NCBI RefSeq assembly: GCF_016862275.1 | Contig: NZ_BOMQ01000008.1 | Coordinates: 496,001-560,000, forward strand | DNA length: 64,000 nt | Reading direction: 5' to 3' | Source of the DNA: Actinoplanes nipponensis | Lineage (GTDB): Bacteria > Actinomycetota > Actinomycetes > Mycobacteriales > Micromonosporaceae | Shown: one piece after another, positions 53,248 through 62,451 of the stretch | Layout: each line of letters starts with the position of its first letter | How positions within the stretch are numbered: position 1 is the first letter of the stretch | The notes under the pieces: model-generated | Database searches by the model: none | What the model saw: only the letters and a program-made list of their open reading frames with translations | What the model was told of the DNA's origin: nothing | Made by a program: the position numbers and the translations under genes

Positions 53248-53485
53248 ATGTACCTGTGGTGGTACACGGACTGGAACAACGGCGTGGCATATCCGCCGCA
53301 ATCCGGGAGAGCCGGCCGTCGGAGCCCCGATCAACAGCCCGGGACATCGCTGATCCGGCCGGGCCGCTGAGCCGGGACCAGCGACTGCTGGCGGCGGTGG
53401 CCGATGCCCTTTTCTGTGACGCCGCGGTGACGGGCGGCCGGATCGACCTCGATGTGCAGAACGGCGTGGTGTCCGGGGTTCCGGC
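53248..53485 (+). pseudogene. Frameshifted BON-domain gene
   Basis: ATG 53248 is preceded by GGGAGGAGG and opens MYLWWYTDWNNGVAYPPQ, but that frame ends at 53370 without a domain. Another frame then reads RDQRLLAAVADALFCDAAV and RIDLDVQNGVVSG, the first half of a BON domain like the intact one at 48953. A frameshift plus loss of the 3' half is the simplest reading. Confidence 0.5.
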
Positions 53486-53570
53486 ACTGACCCAGGGGAT
53501 GGTGGACGATGGCAGCCAAACGATCATGACGACTCCGGAGCACAGCCACCGGGTGGCCGTCGTCGGCGGG

Positions 53571-53789
53571 TCAGGTGGGGGTGGCGCAGCGGGTGATCGC
53601 CGTGCACCCGGACCACGACGCCGCCCCGCGGACCGTACGCGCGCTCACCGACGCCGGATTTCCCACCGGATCCGTGGGGGAACGCCGGCCGAGGGCGGCG
53701 AAGTCGCGGTCGCTCCCGTCGACCTCGTACCCCATGAGCCGGGCGAACCGGCGGTCCAGCCGCCGATGGCGCCGCGCGTAGGCGACCAT
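53571..53789 (-). CDS. Possible small protein, doubtful
   Basis: This 72-residue frame starts at ATG 53789 with GGAAGGAG eight bases upstream and opens VAYARRHRRLDRRFARLMGY. The second half looks like low-quality sequence, and a frame on the opposite strand (VRALTDAGFPTG) is also protein-like. It may be a truncated gene. Confidence 0.28.
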   Translation of the reverse strand: MVAYARRHRRLDRRFARLMGYEVDGSDRDFAALGRRSPTDPVGNPASVSARTVRGAASWSGCTAITRCATPT

Positions 53790-53896
53790 GCATCTCGCTC
53801 CTTCCTCGGGGGACAGCGGCCGTGCCGTGGCGTCCTGCCGGCCAGTCGGCTCGGAGGCCGAACCCCGGGGCCACCGTCAGCGGGGACCGTTACCCC

Positions 53897-54532
53897 TCAA
53901 GCGGCGTGGTCATGGTCGGCGGGGCCTCCCGGCGAAACCTCTTTCCCCTGCTCGCCGATCAGGCGCAGGGCGCTGAGCGCGGACGCCTCATCGGGGTGAC
54001 TGGGAAAGACGGAGTCGAGGCGCATCGTGTGCAGCACGGTGCGGATGAACCGGGACGGCGCGACGAGTCCGAGTGATCCGCCCCGGTGTCTGACCTCCTG
54101 ACGGGCGCGGACCAGCAGACCGAGACCCGCTGAGTCGATCAGATGCACGGCGTGCAGGTCGAGGACGATGTGCCGGCTCGTCCTGGCCGCGGTCATGAGG
54201 GCGTCCTGCAGGGTCTCGGCGAAGCCGGCGTCGATGTCGACCAGGGGGGTGACGACCACGGCGTCCAGGTCCCGGTGAACCAGGACGGCGTAGGCCGGTC
54301 CGTGGGCCGGTGCGGGCGACTCGCGGACGGGAGGAACCGGCTCCGTGGCCTCATCGGCGCACCGGGGGCAGTTGTGGGGTCCGCCCGCGAAGGGCGAACC
54401 CGTCCATCCGGCGTGGGCGACCAGCGGCCAGACCACGTCGCTGTCGGTGGTGGCCGCCGGCGTGTTGTCGTGGTCGCCGCATCGGTCGCAGATCAGGACC
54501 GCGGTTCCGGCGGTGCGGGGTACGACGGTCAT
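53897..54532 (-). CDS. Cys4-STAS protein A
   Basis: This 211-residue protein has a novel-looking N-terminal Cys4 segment (Cys 15, 18, 55, 58) with ICDRCG and GWTGSPFAGGPHNCPRC, then a STAS domain (about 80-195) with IVLDLHAVHLIDSAGLGLL, including the acceptor-type Ser. The Cys4 segment recurs in the protein at 55439. Zinc binding is inferred from the CxxC pairs. The ATG overlaps the stop of the membrane protein gene upstream (54529-54828), so the two are coupled. Confidence 0.85.
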   Translation of the reverse strand: MTVVPRTAGTAVLICDRCGDHDNTPAATTDSDVVWPLVAHAGWTGSPFAGGPHNCPRCADEATEPVPPVRESPAPAHGPAYAVLVHRDLDAVVVTPLVDIDAGFAETLQDALMTAARTSRHIVLDLHAVHLIDSAGLGLLVRARQEVRHRGGSLGLVAPSRFIRTVLHTMRLDSVFPSHPDEASALSALRLIGEQGKEVSPGGPADHDHAA

Positions 54533-54828
54533 CGGAGGTTACCTGTTTCGTTGTGGCCCCTGTTCGGGCGCCGCGGGTCCGCGGTGAGGGCAACGACGAT
54601 CATGCTGAGGCCGGCGAGACTCACCTGGAGCGCCAGTTCGACGGGGCTCACCCGGGAGTCGTCCACGCCGGCGAGGCGGGCGACGACGGTGCCGAGCACG
54701 GCGGCGCCCACGCCGACGGCCACGGGCAGCCAGAACGGCACGCTGCGGCAGGCGGGCACGAACCGACCGGCCGAGGCGCCGAGAACGAGGCCGATCAGGA
54801 CGGCGGAGAGCAGACTCGTCGCGGTCAC
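54529..54828 (-). CDS. Small membrane protein (three to four helices)
   Basis: This 99-residue protein has predicted helices at about 4-22, 30-50 and 63-85 with Gly-rich packing (LIGLVLGASAGRFVP), somewhat like GlsB/YeaQ small membrane proteins, but I would not assign it. The GTG at 54828 is preferred because GGAGG lies seven bases before it; GTG 54834 is possible. It is coupled to the Cys4-STAS gene. Confidence 0.6.
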   Translation of the reverse strand: MTATSLLSAVLIGLVLGASAGRFVPACRSVPFWLPVAVGVGAAVLGTVVARLAGVDDSRVSPVELALQVSLAGLSMIVVALTADPRRPNRGHNETGNLR

Positions 54829-54994
54829 CGCCACACCTCCCGGACTGCCGTGACCGCATCCGGCCGGTGTCGGTCGCTCAGCGACGAACGCCGGACGGTG
54901 TGGATGTCACTGCCGTTCACCACGCCTCCAGGCGAGAGATTGCGTTTATGTCGAACAGACTGCCGGGCGCATGCGGCAGTAGTTCCCCGGCTTC

Positions 54995-55010
54995 GTGACA
55001 GTTGAATGAC
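54995..55010 (-). promoter_or_regulatory. GTCAY-n6-GTCAY box 6
   Basis: Minus strand GTCAT-TCAACT-GTCAC, 167 nt upstream of the small membrane protein/Cys4-STAS operon. Confidence 0.55.
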
Positions 55011-55104
55011 GGTCATGACGGCGGGCTGTGCTGTCACGTCGGCCGCCGGACGGATCGTGAGGTCACCGAGGACCGGACCGGGGACCGCAGCGGTCACCGT
55101 CGTC

Positions 55105-55170
55105 CGGGCGGCGCAGCGATCGCAGCCGGGCGGACAACGCCTTGACGGCGAACGGCTTCCCCACGCGGAA
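55105..55170 (-). pseudogene. OmpR-type response regulator fragment
   Basis: The minus strand reads VGKPFAVKALSARLRSLRR, the conserved end of a receiver domain, nearly the same as YLVKPVAVKELTARLRALRR of the intact regulator at 47798. The rest of the gene is gone. Its place before box 7 and a STAS gene mirrors the intact regulator-box-STAS layout. Confidence 0.5.
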
Positions 55171-55302
55171 CATGGCCCAGGACCGGCTGCGCGGATTGAC
55201 CGACGCCGAACCGGGCGTCTCGAACTCGTCCGCGGAGCCGGACCCGGCCGGCCGGAATGACAGCCGCGGCCGTCGTCGCCGCGCCACGACGGCAGCGGTG
55301 TT

Positions 55303-55318
55303 GTCACGCAACCGTCAC
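55303..55318 (+). promoter_or_regulatory. GTCAY-n6-GTCAY box 7
   Basis: GTCAC-GCAACC-GTCAC lies 121 nt upstream of the Cys4-STAS gene at 55439. The spacer differs by one base from box 2. Confidence 0.6.
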
Positions 55319-55438
55319 AGACCCGCCGAACCGTCTCCATGTCGGTCCGCGACCCTGAGTTCGGCGAAGCGCGCCGGGCGTGACGCCGAGACCGAGAACG
55401 TCTCGGGCCGGGCCGGGCCGGCGTGGTGAGGACCAGAC

Positions 55439-56059
55439 ATGACAGTCGATGCGGTGGCGGCAGACGCGGGCGTGCATCTGATCTGTGACGGATGTGGACG
55501 CGTCGCCGCCGCCAGCGGGTGCGGGCTGCATGACGCGCACGTGGTCTACGTCGCCGTCGGTGAGATCGGCTGGACCGGTCCGGCCTTCGCCCGGGGTCCG
55601 CACCGGTGTCCCGGGTGCGAGACGCGCGGCCCCGGCCACGGGCGCCGCCGCCGGCAGCGCCGAACCAACCCGACGGGGCGGGTGTCATGGCAGTTGACCA
55701 GGGCGGTGTGCCTGGTCCGGGCCGTCGGTGACCTGGACGTCGAGATCGTCGGGGATCTCCGGGCGGCGCTGGACACGGCTCTGACGGAGCATGCCGTCGT
55801 GATCGTGGACCTGACCCGGGCCGCCTCGATCGACCCCATCGCGACGGGCGCCGTCCTGCGGGCGCGGCAGTCGGCCCGCCGGTTCGGCACCGACCTGCTG
55901 CTGGTGGCGTCGTCCGCGATGCGGCAGGTGGTCTCGCACAGCATGCGCCTGGCCGCGACGATACCCACCTTCGACACCGTCCCACAGGCCATGTCCGCGG
56001 CGCGCGCCTTGCCGGCGCTCCCGATCCGCGGGCGGGTTCAGGGCGAGCCGGTCCACTGA
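55439..56059 (+). CDS. Cys4-STAS protein B
   Basis: This 206-residue protein has the same N-terminal Cys4 segment as the one at 53897 (Cys 16, 19, 57, 60; LICDGCG and GWTGPAFARGPHRCPGC), a basic linker, and a STAS domain (about 85-190) with VVIVDLTRAASIDPIATGAV. The acceptor Ser position is changed (IDPI), unlike protein A. TGAGGA precedes the ATG. The conserved GWTG-x2-FA-x-GPH-x-CPxC core suggests a defined domain rather than a random ribbon. Confidence 0.85.
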   Translation: MTVDAVAADAGVHLICDGCGRVAAASGCGLHDAHVVYVAVGEIGWTGPAFARGPHRCPGCETRGPGHGRRRRQRRTNPTGRVSWQLTRAVCLVRAVGDLDVEIVGDLRAALDTALTEHAVVIVDLTRAASIDPIATGAVLRARQSARRFGTDLLLVASSAMRQVVSHSMRLAATIPTFDTVPQAMSAARALPALPIRGRVQGEPVH

Positions 56060-56206
56060 TGCGTGGGCCGGCGGCGCGGATATGCACTCCACGGCGCCCG
56101 CTGTGGCTGGCCTGGCGATTGTTCGCGAGTCACCCGGCCGGGCACCCGATCGTGCCGGCGCGTCCGAGAAGCCGCCTCCCGAGGCGGTGACACCGCACCA
56201 GCCCCG

Positions 56207-56677
56207 TCACCGTGGCAGCGCGGGCAGCGGCTTCTTGTCGTGTTCCGCGGCCGCCCACGAGCGCACATCGTGCGCGACCAGCACCTTTCGACCCTCGAAG
56301 AGGCCATAGGACGACGCCGGGCCCAGGCTGAACCGCTCGCGGAAGCGGTCGAAGGCGAACAGGTCGATCGTTCCGGCGACAGTCACCAGGTCGTGCGGGT
56401 GCATCGCCGTCAAGCTCCCGCCGAGCACCAGCAGACCGTCGTCGGGCAGATCGACGTCGTGCACGACGAAGGACGAGGCCGTCAGAACCCGGACCACGAC
56501 CGCGGTGAGGGTCAGCCGGTCTCCCACGTCGCTCGCCTCGATGGTGTTCATGATGGTGGTGGCTTGCGTGGGGCGGGGCTCGGGGTCATCGCCGTCGGAC
56601 GGGCTGCATCCACCGGACAGCAGGCAGCACGCCAGCAGAAGTGAGCCGATTGCGGCGCGGTGTGCGAGCCGATCCAT
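56207..56677 (-). CDS. Secreted lipoprotein of unknown function
   Basis: This 156-residue protein has a signal peptide and lipobox (LLACCLLSGGCSPS, Cys 24). The mature chain is a small beta-rich domain with LTLTAVVVRVLTASSFVVHD and LVTVAGTIDLFAFDRFRERF, OB-fold-like in pattern. I do not recognise a family. Its start has GAGGTGG about 12 nt upstream. Confidence 0.7.
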   Translation of the reverse strand: MDRLAHRAAIGSLLLACCLLSGGCSPSDGDDPEPRPTQATTIMNTIEASDVGDRLTLTAVVVRVLTASSFVVHDVDLPDDGLLVLGGSLTAMHPHDLVTVAGTIDLFAFDRFRERFSLGPASSYGLFEGRKVLVAHDVRSWAAAEHDKKPLPALPR

Positions 56678-56859
56678 GTCACCACCACCTCGAGATGCGC
56701 CGAAAAGCACCCTTCCAGACTTACCGCGTCCGGGTCCGTTCAACCGCGGCGGCGCCGATTCGTTGCGTCATCGTCACGGACGGACGTGCCTCACGGCTGG
56801 AGCCGCGACCGTTGCCGTACGTACCAGCTGATGGAGGGGAGTCCGGCCGTCCCGAGAGG

Positions 56860-58227
56860 TCACGAGGCTGATCCGTCCCGCGGCCACCGCCCGGTCAGAG
56901 CGTGACGCACTCGCTGGAACTCGGCGCGCAGGAGCTCGTTGTCGTCGGTGTCGAAGTCCTGGTGGGCGGCGGTGTCGACGAGCCGCTCGAGCTGGCCGGC
57001 GACTGCCGCGTGCTGCGCCGGGCCGGCGGCCGACCAGGCGACCTCGCGGAGCAGGGTGGCCAGCCGGGACAGCACGACCGGGTCCGTGGTGCCGTAGCGG
57101 CGTGGTTGAGCCACCGCCAGCTCCAGCAGCTCGGCGAAGCCGGGCCTGCGCAGGATCAGCCGGACGTGACCGTCGTCGTCACACAGCAGACGCGAGCCGA
57201 GGTCACGACCGGCCAGCTCACACATCAGCACCGCGACGTGGCCCAGGCCGTGTACGGCGGTGGTGGGGTCGTTGACGCCGGGGGACAGCGCCTTGACCAC
57301 GACGTCGACGAGCTGGCGGAGCCCGAACGCGACGTCCTGGGCGGCGGTGCGTTCAAAACCGGTCCGCACGGCACGGTGGACGCAGGTGGCCAGGGCCGCC
57401 CGGCTCGATTCGGGCAGCACGCTGCTTCCGTCCACGGGCCAGGCCCGGGCGATGGGCGTACCCGCCACCAGGGAGTCCCCGGGCAACCGGTCGACCAGCA
57501 CGACCGCCTGGTTGTCCACGGCCGCCGCGAGCAGCGCCCGCTCGTCGACGGCGTTCAGGAAGCCGGATCCGCCGGCGCAGAGCAGTTCGGCGTGCTCCGG
57601 CGCGGTGGGAGGCGCCGCGGTGGCGGTCGTCGCGGCCCTGGTGTCGTCGTCCAGGACCCGGCGGATCGTCGCGTCGGTCTCGGCATGGACCTGGCGCATG
57701 ATCCACTCCACCCGGATCTGCCGGGACAGGTGGGCGAGGAACACGACGAGCGTGAGCACGCTGACCAGGGCCAGGAAGAAGGCCACGGTGACCGAGATCT
57801 GCGGCACGAACGCTGTCTGCTCCGACAGCGAGGCGCGCACGGTACGCAGAACCGTCAGGGCATAGGTGAAGGTGGCGAGCAGGAGTCCCAGGCTGACGTG
57901 GACCACGCGATCACGGTTGAAGGTCCGTAGCAGGCGCGGGGAGAACTGGCTGCTGGCCAGCTGCAGGGTGACCACGGTGAGGGAGAAGGTCAACGAGGTG
58001 ACCGTGATCAGGGAGCCCGCCACCGCCGACAGCACCGTCCGGGCCGCCTCCGGGCCGCCGCTGAACAGGTAGGCCGTGACCGAGTCGGGCAGGTTGTCGT
58101 CGAGGCGGGCGTCGAGGCGGGGCAGCGCCACCCCGAGCGCGACCGCGACCGCGATGCACAACGACGGTACGGGCCACAGCTGCGTGCGCCATGCGTCGCC
58201 GAGCACACTCCAGCGCTGACGATTCAC
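56860..58227 (-). CDS. DUF2254 membrane protein
   Basis: This 455-residue protein has four predicted N-terminal membrane helices (about 12-32, 60-85, 105-130 and 140-165), with the DUF2254 segment [20 protein letters not shown] and [12 protein letters not shown], and a soluble C-terminal half containing [20 protein letters not shown]. The family's function is unclear. The GTG at 58227 follows GGAAGGACA and overlaps the stop of a truncated 6PGDH frame (GTGA), so its translation may be coupled to that fragment. Confidence 0.85.
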   Translation of the reverse strand: MNRQRWSVLGDAWRTQLWPVPSLCIAVAVALGVALPRLDARLDDNLPDSVTAYLFSGGPEAARTVLSAVAGSLITVTSLTFSLTVVTLQLASSQFSPRLLRTFNRDRVVHVSLGLLLATFTYALTVLRTVRASLSEQTAFVPQISVTVAFFLALVSVLTLVVFLAHLSRQIRVEWIMRQVHAETDATIRRVLDDDTRAATTATAAPPTAPEHAELLCAGGSGFLNAVDERALLAAAVDNQAVVLVDRLPGDSLVAGTPIARAWPVDGSSVLPESSRAALATCVHRAVRTGFERTAAQDVAFGLRQLVDVVVKALSPGVNDPTTAVHGLGHVAVLMCELAGRDLGSRLLCDDDGHVRLILRRPGFAELLELAVAQPRRYGTTDPVVLSRLATLLREVAWSAAGPAQHAAVAGQLERLVDTAAHQDFDTDDNELLRAEFQRVRHALTGRWPRDGSAS

Positions 58228-58394
58228 CACTGTCCTTCCCCGGGGCTCCCGATGACCGGGCGTCGTGCGACCGCGGCCAGCGCGGCGACGGCCCGCGCAT
58301 CGGTGTCGTCCACGACGCATTGACGACCTGCTGCCATCAGCCGACGGACCAGATTGGCGCCCATGCGGCCGAGCCCGACCATGCCCAGCTGCAT
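58224..58394 (-). pseudogene. N-terminal fragment of 6-phosphogluconate dehydrogenase
   Basis: A 56-codon frame reads [19 protein letters not shown] and [16 protein letters not shown], the NADP-binding Rossmann start of 6-phosphogluconate dehydrogenase. It then stops at TGA 58224, overlapping the DUF2254 start. The remaining 250 or more residues of the enzyme are absent. Confidence 0.7.
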
Positions 58395-58479
58395 TGTGTC
58401 GTCCTGTCGCTCGAGGCGCGTGAGGGAGTCGTCTCACCGTGCCCGCGGCGCCGGTCACAAAACCGGTGGCCGGGTAAAC

Positions 58480-58495
58480 GTCACAGCTCTGTCAT
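58480..58495 (+). promoter_or_regulatory. GTCAY-n6-GTCAY box 8
   Basis: GTCAC-AGCTCT-GTCAT lies 86 nt upstream of the 6PGDH fragment/DUF2254 unit and 120 nt upstream of the MarR gene. Confidence 0.5.
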
Positions 58496-58521
58496 CTGCC
58501 TCGTGTCCCGTGGCCAATTTC

Positions 58522-58535
58522 GTGCATGTGTGCAC
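58522..58535. promoter_or_regulatory. GTGCA-n4-TGCAC operator before marR
   Basis: GTGCATGTGTGCAC is a perfect 5-bp inverted repeat, followed by CTTTAT, 80 nt upstream of the MarR gene. TGTGCACCT recurs on the minus strand at 59148-59156, upstream of the DUF4142 gene. Confidence 0.5.
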
Positions 58536-58566
58536 CTTTATGGGCGGGGCATCAGGGGGCGGAAGC

Positions 58567-58582
58567 ATGACAGTCGTGTGAC
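58567..58582 (-). promoter_or_regulatory. GTCAY-n6-GTCAY box 9
   Basis: Minus strand GTCAC-ACGACT-GTCAT, ending 33 nt before the MarR start. Confidence 0.55.
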
Positions 58583-58614
58583 AGTCGCCGCCGTCGTCAT
58601 GGCACAGTGGGCCG

Positions 58615-59148
58615 ATGGACGGCGTCGTGAAGCACCAGCACCGGTCCGCCGCCGAGGAAGAGGTCGTCGGGGCGCTGCTGGCCACCAGCCGCGTGTTCGT
58701 CGGCCTGGCGGCGCGCTCCCTGGGCGTCGTCGGCGAGGATGTCACGCTGGCCCAGTACCGCACGCTGGTCGTGCTCGTCTCCCGCGGGCCGCAGCGGGTC
58801 GTCGACCTGGCCCAGGAGCTCGCGGTCACGTCGTCGACGGCGACCCGGATGTGCAACCGCCTGGTCCGCAAGGGGCTGGTCGCGAGGCGCGAACGCGCCG
58901 ACGACCGCCGGGCCGTCTGGGTGACCCTCACCGCGGCCGGACGTGACCTCGTGGGTGACGTGATGCGCCATCGCCGCACGGAGATCGCCGCCCTGGTCAG
59001 CGATCTGGCGTTGACCCGGCCCGTGGCGTTCGCCTCGGTCCTGCACGCCCTGGTCGAGGCCGCCGGTGAGGTGCCGGATGCGCAGTGGTGGAGGCAGTGG
59101 TCGGCGTCGGTGCCGGACGAGGAAGAGCCACCCTCGTCCCAAAATTAG
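58615..59148 (+). CDS. MarR-family transcriptional regulator
   Basis: This 177-residue regulator has the winged-helix region VVDLAQELAVTSSTATRMCNRLVRKGLVARRERADDRRA, shown here only as its family pattern (recognition helix STATRMCNRL, wing ERADDRRAVWVTLT). The ATG at 58615 is preceded by two candidate control sites, a GTCAY box and a GTGCA palindrome. The DUF4142 gene follows after 87 bp, with a half-copy of the GTGCAC site in the gap. Confidence 0.87.
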   Translation: MDGVVKHQHRSAAEEEVVGALLATSRVFVGLAARSLGVVGEDVTLAQYRTLVVLVSRGPQRVVDLAQELAVTSSTATRMCNRLVRKGLVARRERADDRRAVWVTLTAAGRDLVGDVMRHRRTEIAALVSDLALTRPVAFASVLHALVEAAGEVPDAQWWRQWSASVPDEEEPPSSQN

Positions 59149-59235
59149 GTGCACAAGTGAACCATTCCACGGTGGCGCCCGTACCCCTGGCCGAACGTAC
59201 GTCCAGCCGCCGGGCGTGCGCTTGTGGAGGTGGAG

Positions 59236-59961
59236 ATGAACCGTCCGTCGCTGGCCGTACGCGCAGCCTCTTTGCTGGTCGCCGTTTGCGCCGCGGGGGC
59301 CGTGGCGCCGTCGCCCGCCGTCGCGGCTCCCGCCGTGCCGACTCAGCTCAACGCCGCCGATGTGACCCTGCTCAACGGCGTGCGCCAGGCCGGTCTGTGG
59401 GAGATTCCCGCGGGTCAGATGGCCGCCCAGCGCGGCAGCCGGGCGGTCGTCCGCAAGGTCGGCACGATGATCGCGGAGCAGCACGTGCAACTGGACCAGC
59501 TGGTCGTGGACGCCGCGAACAAACTCGGCACCACCATTCCCTCCACCCCCACCGCCGACCAGGCGGGCTGGGTCCAAGAAATGCAGCAGAACAGCGGGGC
59601 CCGCTTCGACGAGATCTTCGTGGCCCGGCTTCGGGCGGCACACGGCAAGATCTTCCCGGTCATCGGCGCGGTGCGCGCCGGGACGCGTAATCCGGTCATC
59701 CGGAAGCTGGCCGACGACGCGAACATCTTCGTCATGCAGCACATGCAGATGCTCGAGAGCACCGGCCTGGTGCGCTACGGCGAGCTGGCGCCGGCCGCCC
59801 TGCCGCCCGCACAGGACACCTCCCAGGTCGCGCTGGCTCAGGCGAACCTCGGCATCCAGCCGGCGATGGACCAGAAACTGCTGTGGGTGGTGCTCGTGGT
59901 GATGCTCGGGGTGGCGGCCGCCGCGGCCCGCCGGGTCTTCCGGCGGGGCGCGCCGCGATGA
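59236..59961 (+). CDS. DUF4142 exported protein with C-terminal membrane anchor
   Basis: This 241-residue protein has a signal peptide ending near residue 31, a DUF4142 helical domain (about 38-170; LNAADVTLLNGVRQAGLWEI, HMQMLESTGLV) and a C-terminal helix (LLWVVLVVMLGVAAAAA) followed by an RRVFRRG tail that would anchor it facing out. DUF4142 resembles ferritin-like four-helix proteins. GGAGG-TGGAG precedes the ATG. Confidence 0.85.
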   Translation: MNRPSLAVRAASLLVAVCAAGAVAPSPAVAAPAVPTQLNAADVTLLNGVRQAGLWEIPAGQMAAQRGSRAVVRKVGTMIAEQHVQLDQLVVDAANKLGTTIPSTPTADQAGWVQEMQQNSGARFDEIFVARLRAAHGKIFPVIGAVRAGTRNPVIRKLADDANIFVMQHMQMLESTGLVRYGELAPAALPPAQDTSQVALAQANLGIQPAMDQKLLWVVLVVMLGVAAAAARRVFRRGAPR

Positions 59962-60007
59962 TCGTCTCCTGACCCCGCGCGGCCGGGGACTGACGACTGT
60001 CGCGCGA

Positions 60008-60904
60008 TCAGCCGTCGCCGTCGCCGTCGTGGCGGGTGCGCCGGAGCCGTTGCCGGAAGCCGCCCGGGGTGTCGCCGACCTCCCGGCGGAAGAAGCGGCA
60101 GAAGTACGCCGCGTCGGCGAAGCCGAGCTGGCCGGCCACCTGGGTGACCGACAGCGTGGTGCCGGCCAGCAGCCGCTTGGCCTCCAGCGCGCGGGCCTGC
60201 CGGATGACGTGGCCGGGGGAGGCGCCCAGGGCCTGGCGCACCATGTCGTTGAGGTAGCCGGCGGACACCCCGAGCCGGGTCGCGTAGGCCGGCACGCTGG
60301 AGCCGAGCAGTTCCCGGTCGTCGATCAGCTTCTGGAACCGCTTGGCCAGGGCGACGGCCGGTTCGGCGCGCCGGCCGGCCGGCGCCTGGTGGTGCAGCCG
60401 GCCCGTCTCGACGATCAGGATGTGCAGGTACGCCTGCAGGACGCCGCGGAAGCCGGGCGCGCGCCGCCGGTGTTCGCGTTCCATGCTGGCGACCAGGCCC
60501 TGGATCCGGCCGGACTCCTCGGCGGTCAGCTGCCGCCCCGGCGCCCCGCCGAGCCGGTACAGCGCGTCGCGGTCGCCCGGATGGGTCAGCAGGAAGTCGT
60601 CGGTGAAGAGCACGACGTGGCCCTCCAGGCGCGCCGACTGTCGCCAGTAGTGGGTCTGTCCCGGCGCGATGACGCACACCTGGGGCGGGTGCAGTTCCCG
60701 CTCGTCCAGGTCGACCACGTGGGCGCCGGCGCCGCCGGTGACGTGCACGAACTCGTAGAACGTGTGGCGGTGCGGGAACGGCGCGCGGGACAGCGGGCCG
60801 ATCCGATCGAACGAGCCGATGGCGAACGGCAACGTCGCCGGCTCGGGCACCTCCAGGTTGTGCCGGGGTAGGCCCGCCGGTGCGGGATGGTCCACCGATG
60901 TCAT
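60008..60904 (-). CDS. AraC-family regulator with cupin sensor
   Basis: This 298-residue protein has an N-terminal cupin-like domain (HRHTFYEFVHVTGGAG, CVIAPGQTHYW) and a C-terminal double HTH (about 195-290; LGVSAGYLNDMVRQALG and LGFADAAYFCRFFRREVGDTPGGFR). It lies 62 bp downstream of the chitinase on the same strand, beyond a strong hairpin, so it may regulate the chitin genes but probably has its own transcript. GGGAGG precedes the ATG at 60904. Confidence 0.88.
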   Translation of the reverse strand: MTSVDHPAPAGLPRHNLEVPEPATLPFAIGSFDRIGPLSRAPFPHRHTFYEFVHVTGGAGAHVVDLDERELHPPQVCVIAPGQTHYWRQSARLEGHVVLFTDDFLLTHPGDRDALYRLGGAPGRQLTAEESGRIQGLVASMEREHRRRAPGFRGVLQAYLHILIVETGRLHHQAPAGRRAEPAVALAKRFQKLIDDRELLGSSVPAYATRLGVSAGYLNDMVRQALGASPGHVIRQARALEAKRLLAGTTLSVTQVAGQLGFADAAYFCRFFRREVGDTPGGFRQRLRRTRHDGDGDG

Positions 60905-60919
60905 GTCATGCCTCCCGGG

Positions 60920-60957
60920 ACGGGCGGGGAGCCGGTACGCCCGGCTCCCCGCCCCGT
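60920..60957 (-). terminator. 16-bp stem hairpin after the chitinase gene
   Basis: ACGGGCGGGGAGCCGG pairs with CCGGCTCCCCGCCCCGT with one bulged base. It lies just beyond the chitinase stop and is a strong candidate terminator separating it from the AraC gene. Confidence 0.75.
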
Positions 60958-60966
60958 TCACGGTGG

Positions 60967-62424
<1,458 letters not shown>

Positions 62425-62451
62425 GTCAACTCCGATCTGTTCCGGCTGGGT

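Larger units (their letters stand above)
52745..53896. other. 1.15-kb region with remnants and one doubtful small frame
   Basis: I see no clearly intact gene here. It holds a frameshifted BON gene with a good ribosome site (53248 onward), an imperfect GTCAC-n7-GTCAT pair at 53155, and a possible 72-residue frame on the minus strand (53571-53789). Confidence 0.5.
54829..55438. other. 610-bp gap with two boxes and a response-regulator remnant
   Basis: No intact gene is seen. GTCAY-n6-GTCAY boxes lie at 54995 and 55303, and a fragment of an OmpR regulator at 55105-55170 lies between them on the minus strand. Confidence 0.6.

Noticed and set aside
54825..56087. 420-codon minus-strand frame across the box region and the Cys4-STAS gene
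   Set aside because: It is antisense to the Cys4-STAS gene and has an Arg/Pro/Thr-rich translation without domains.
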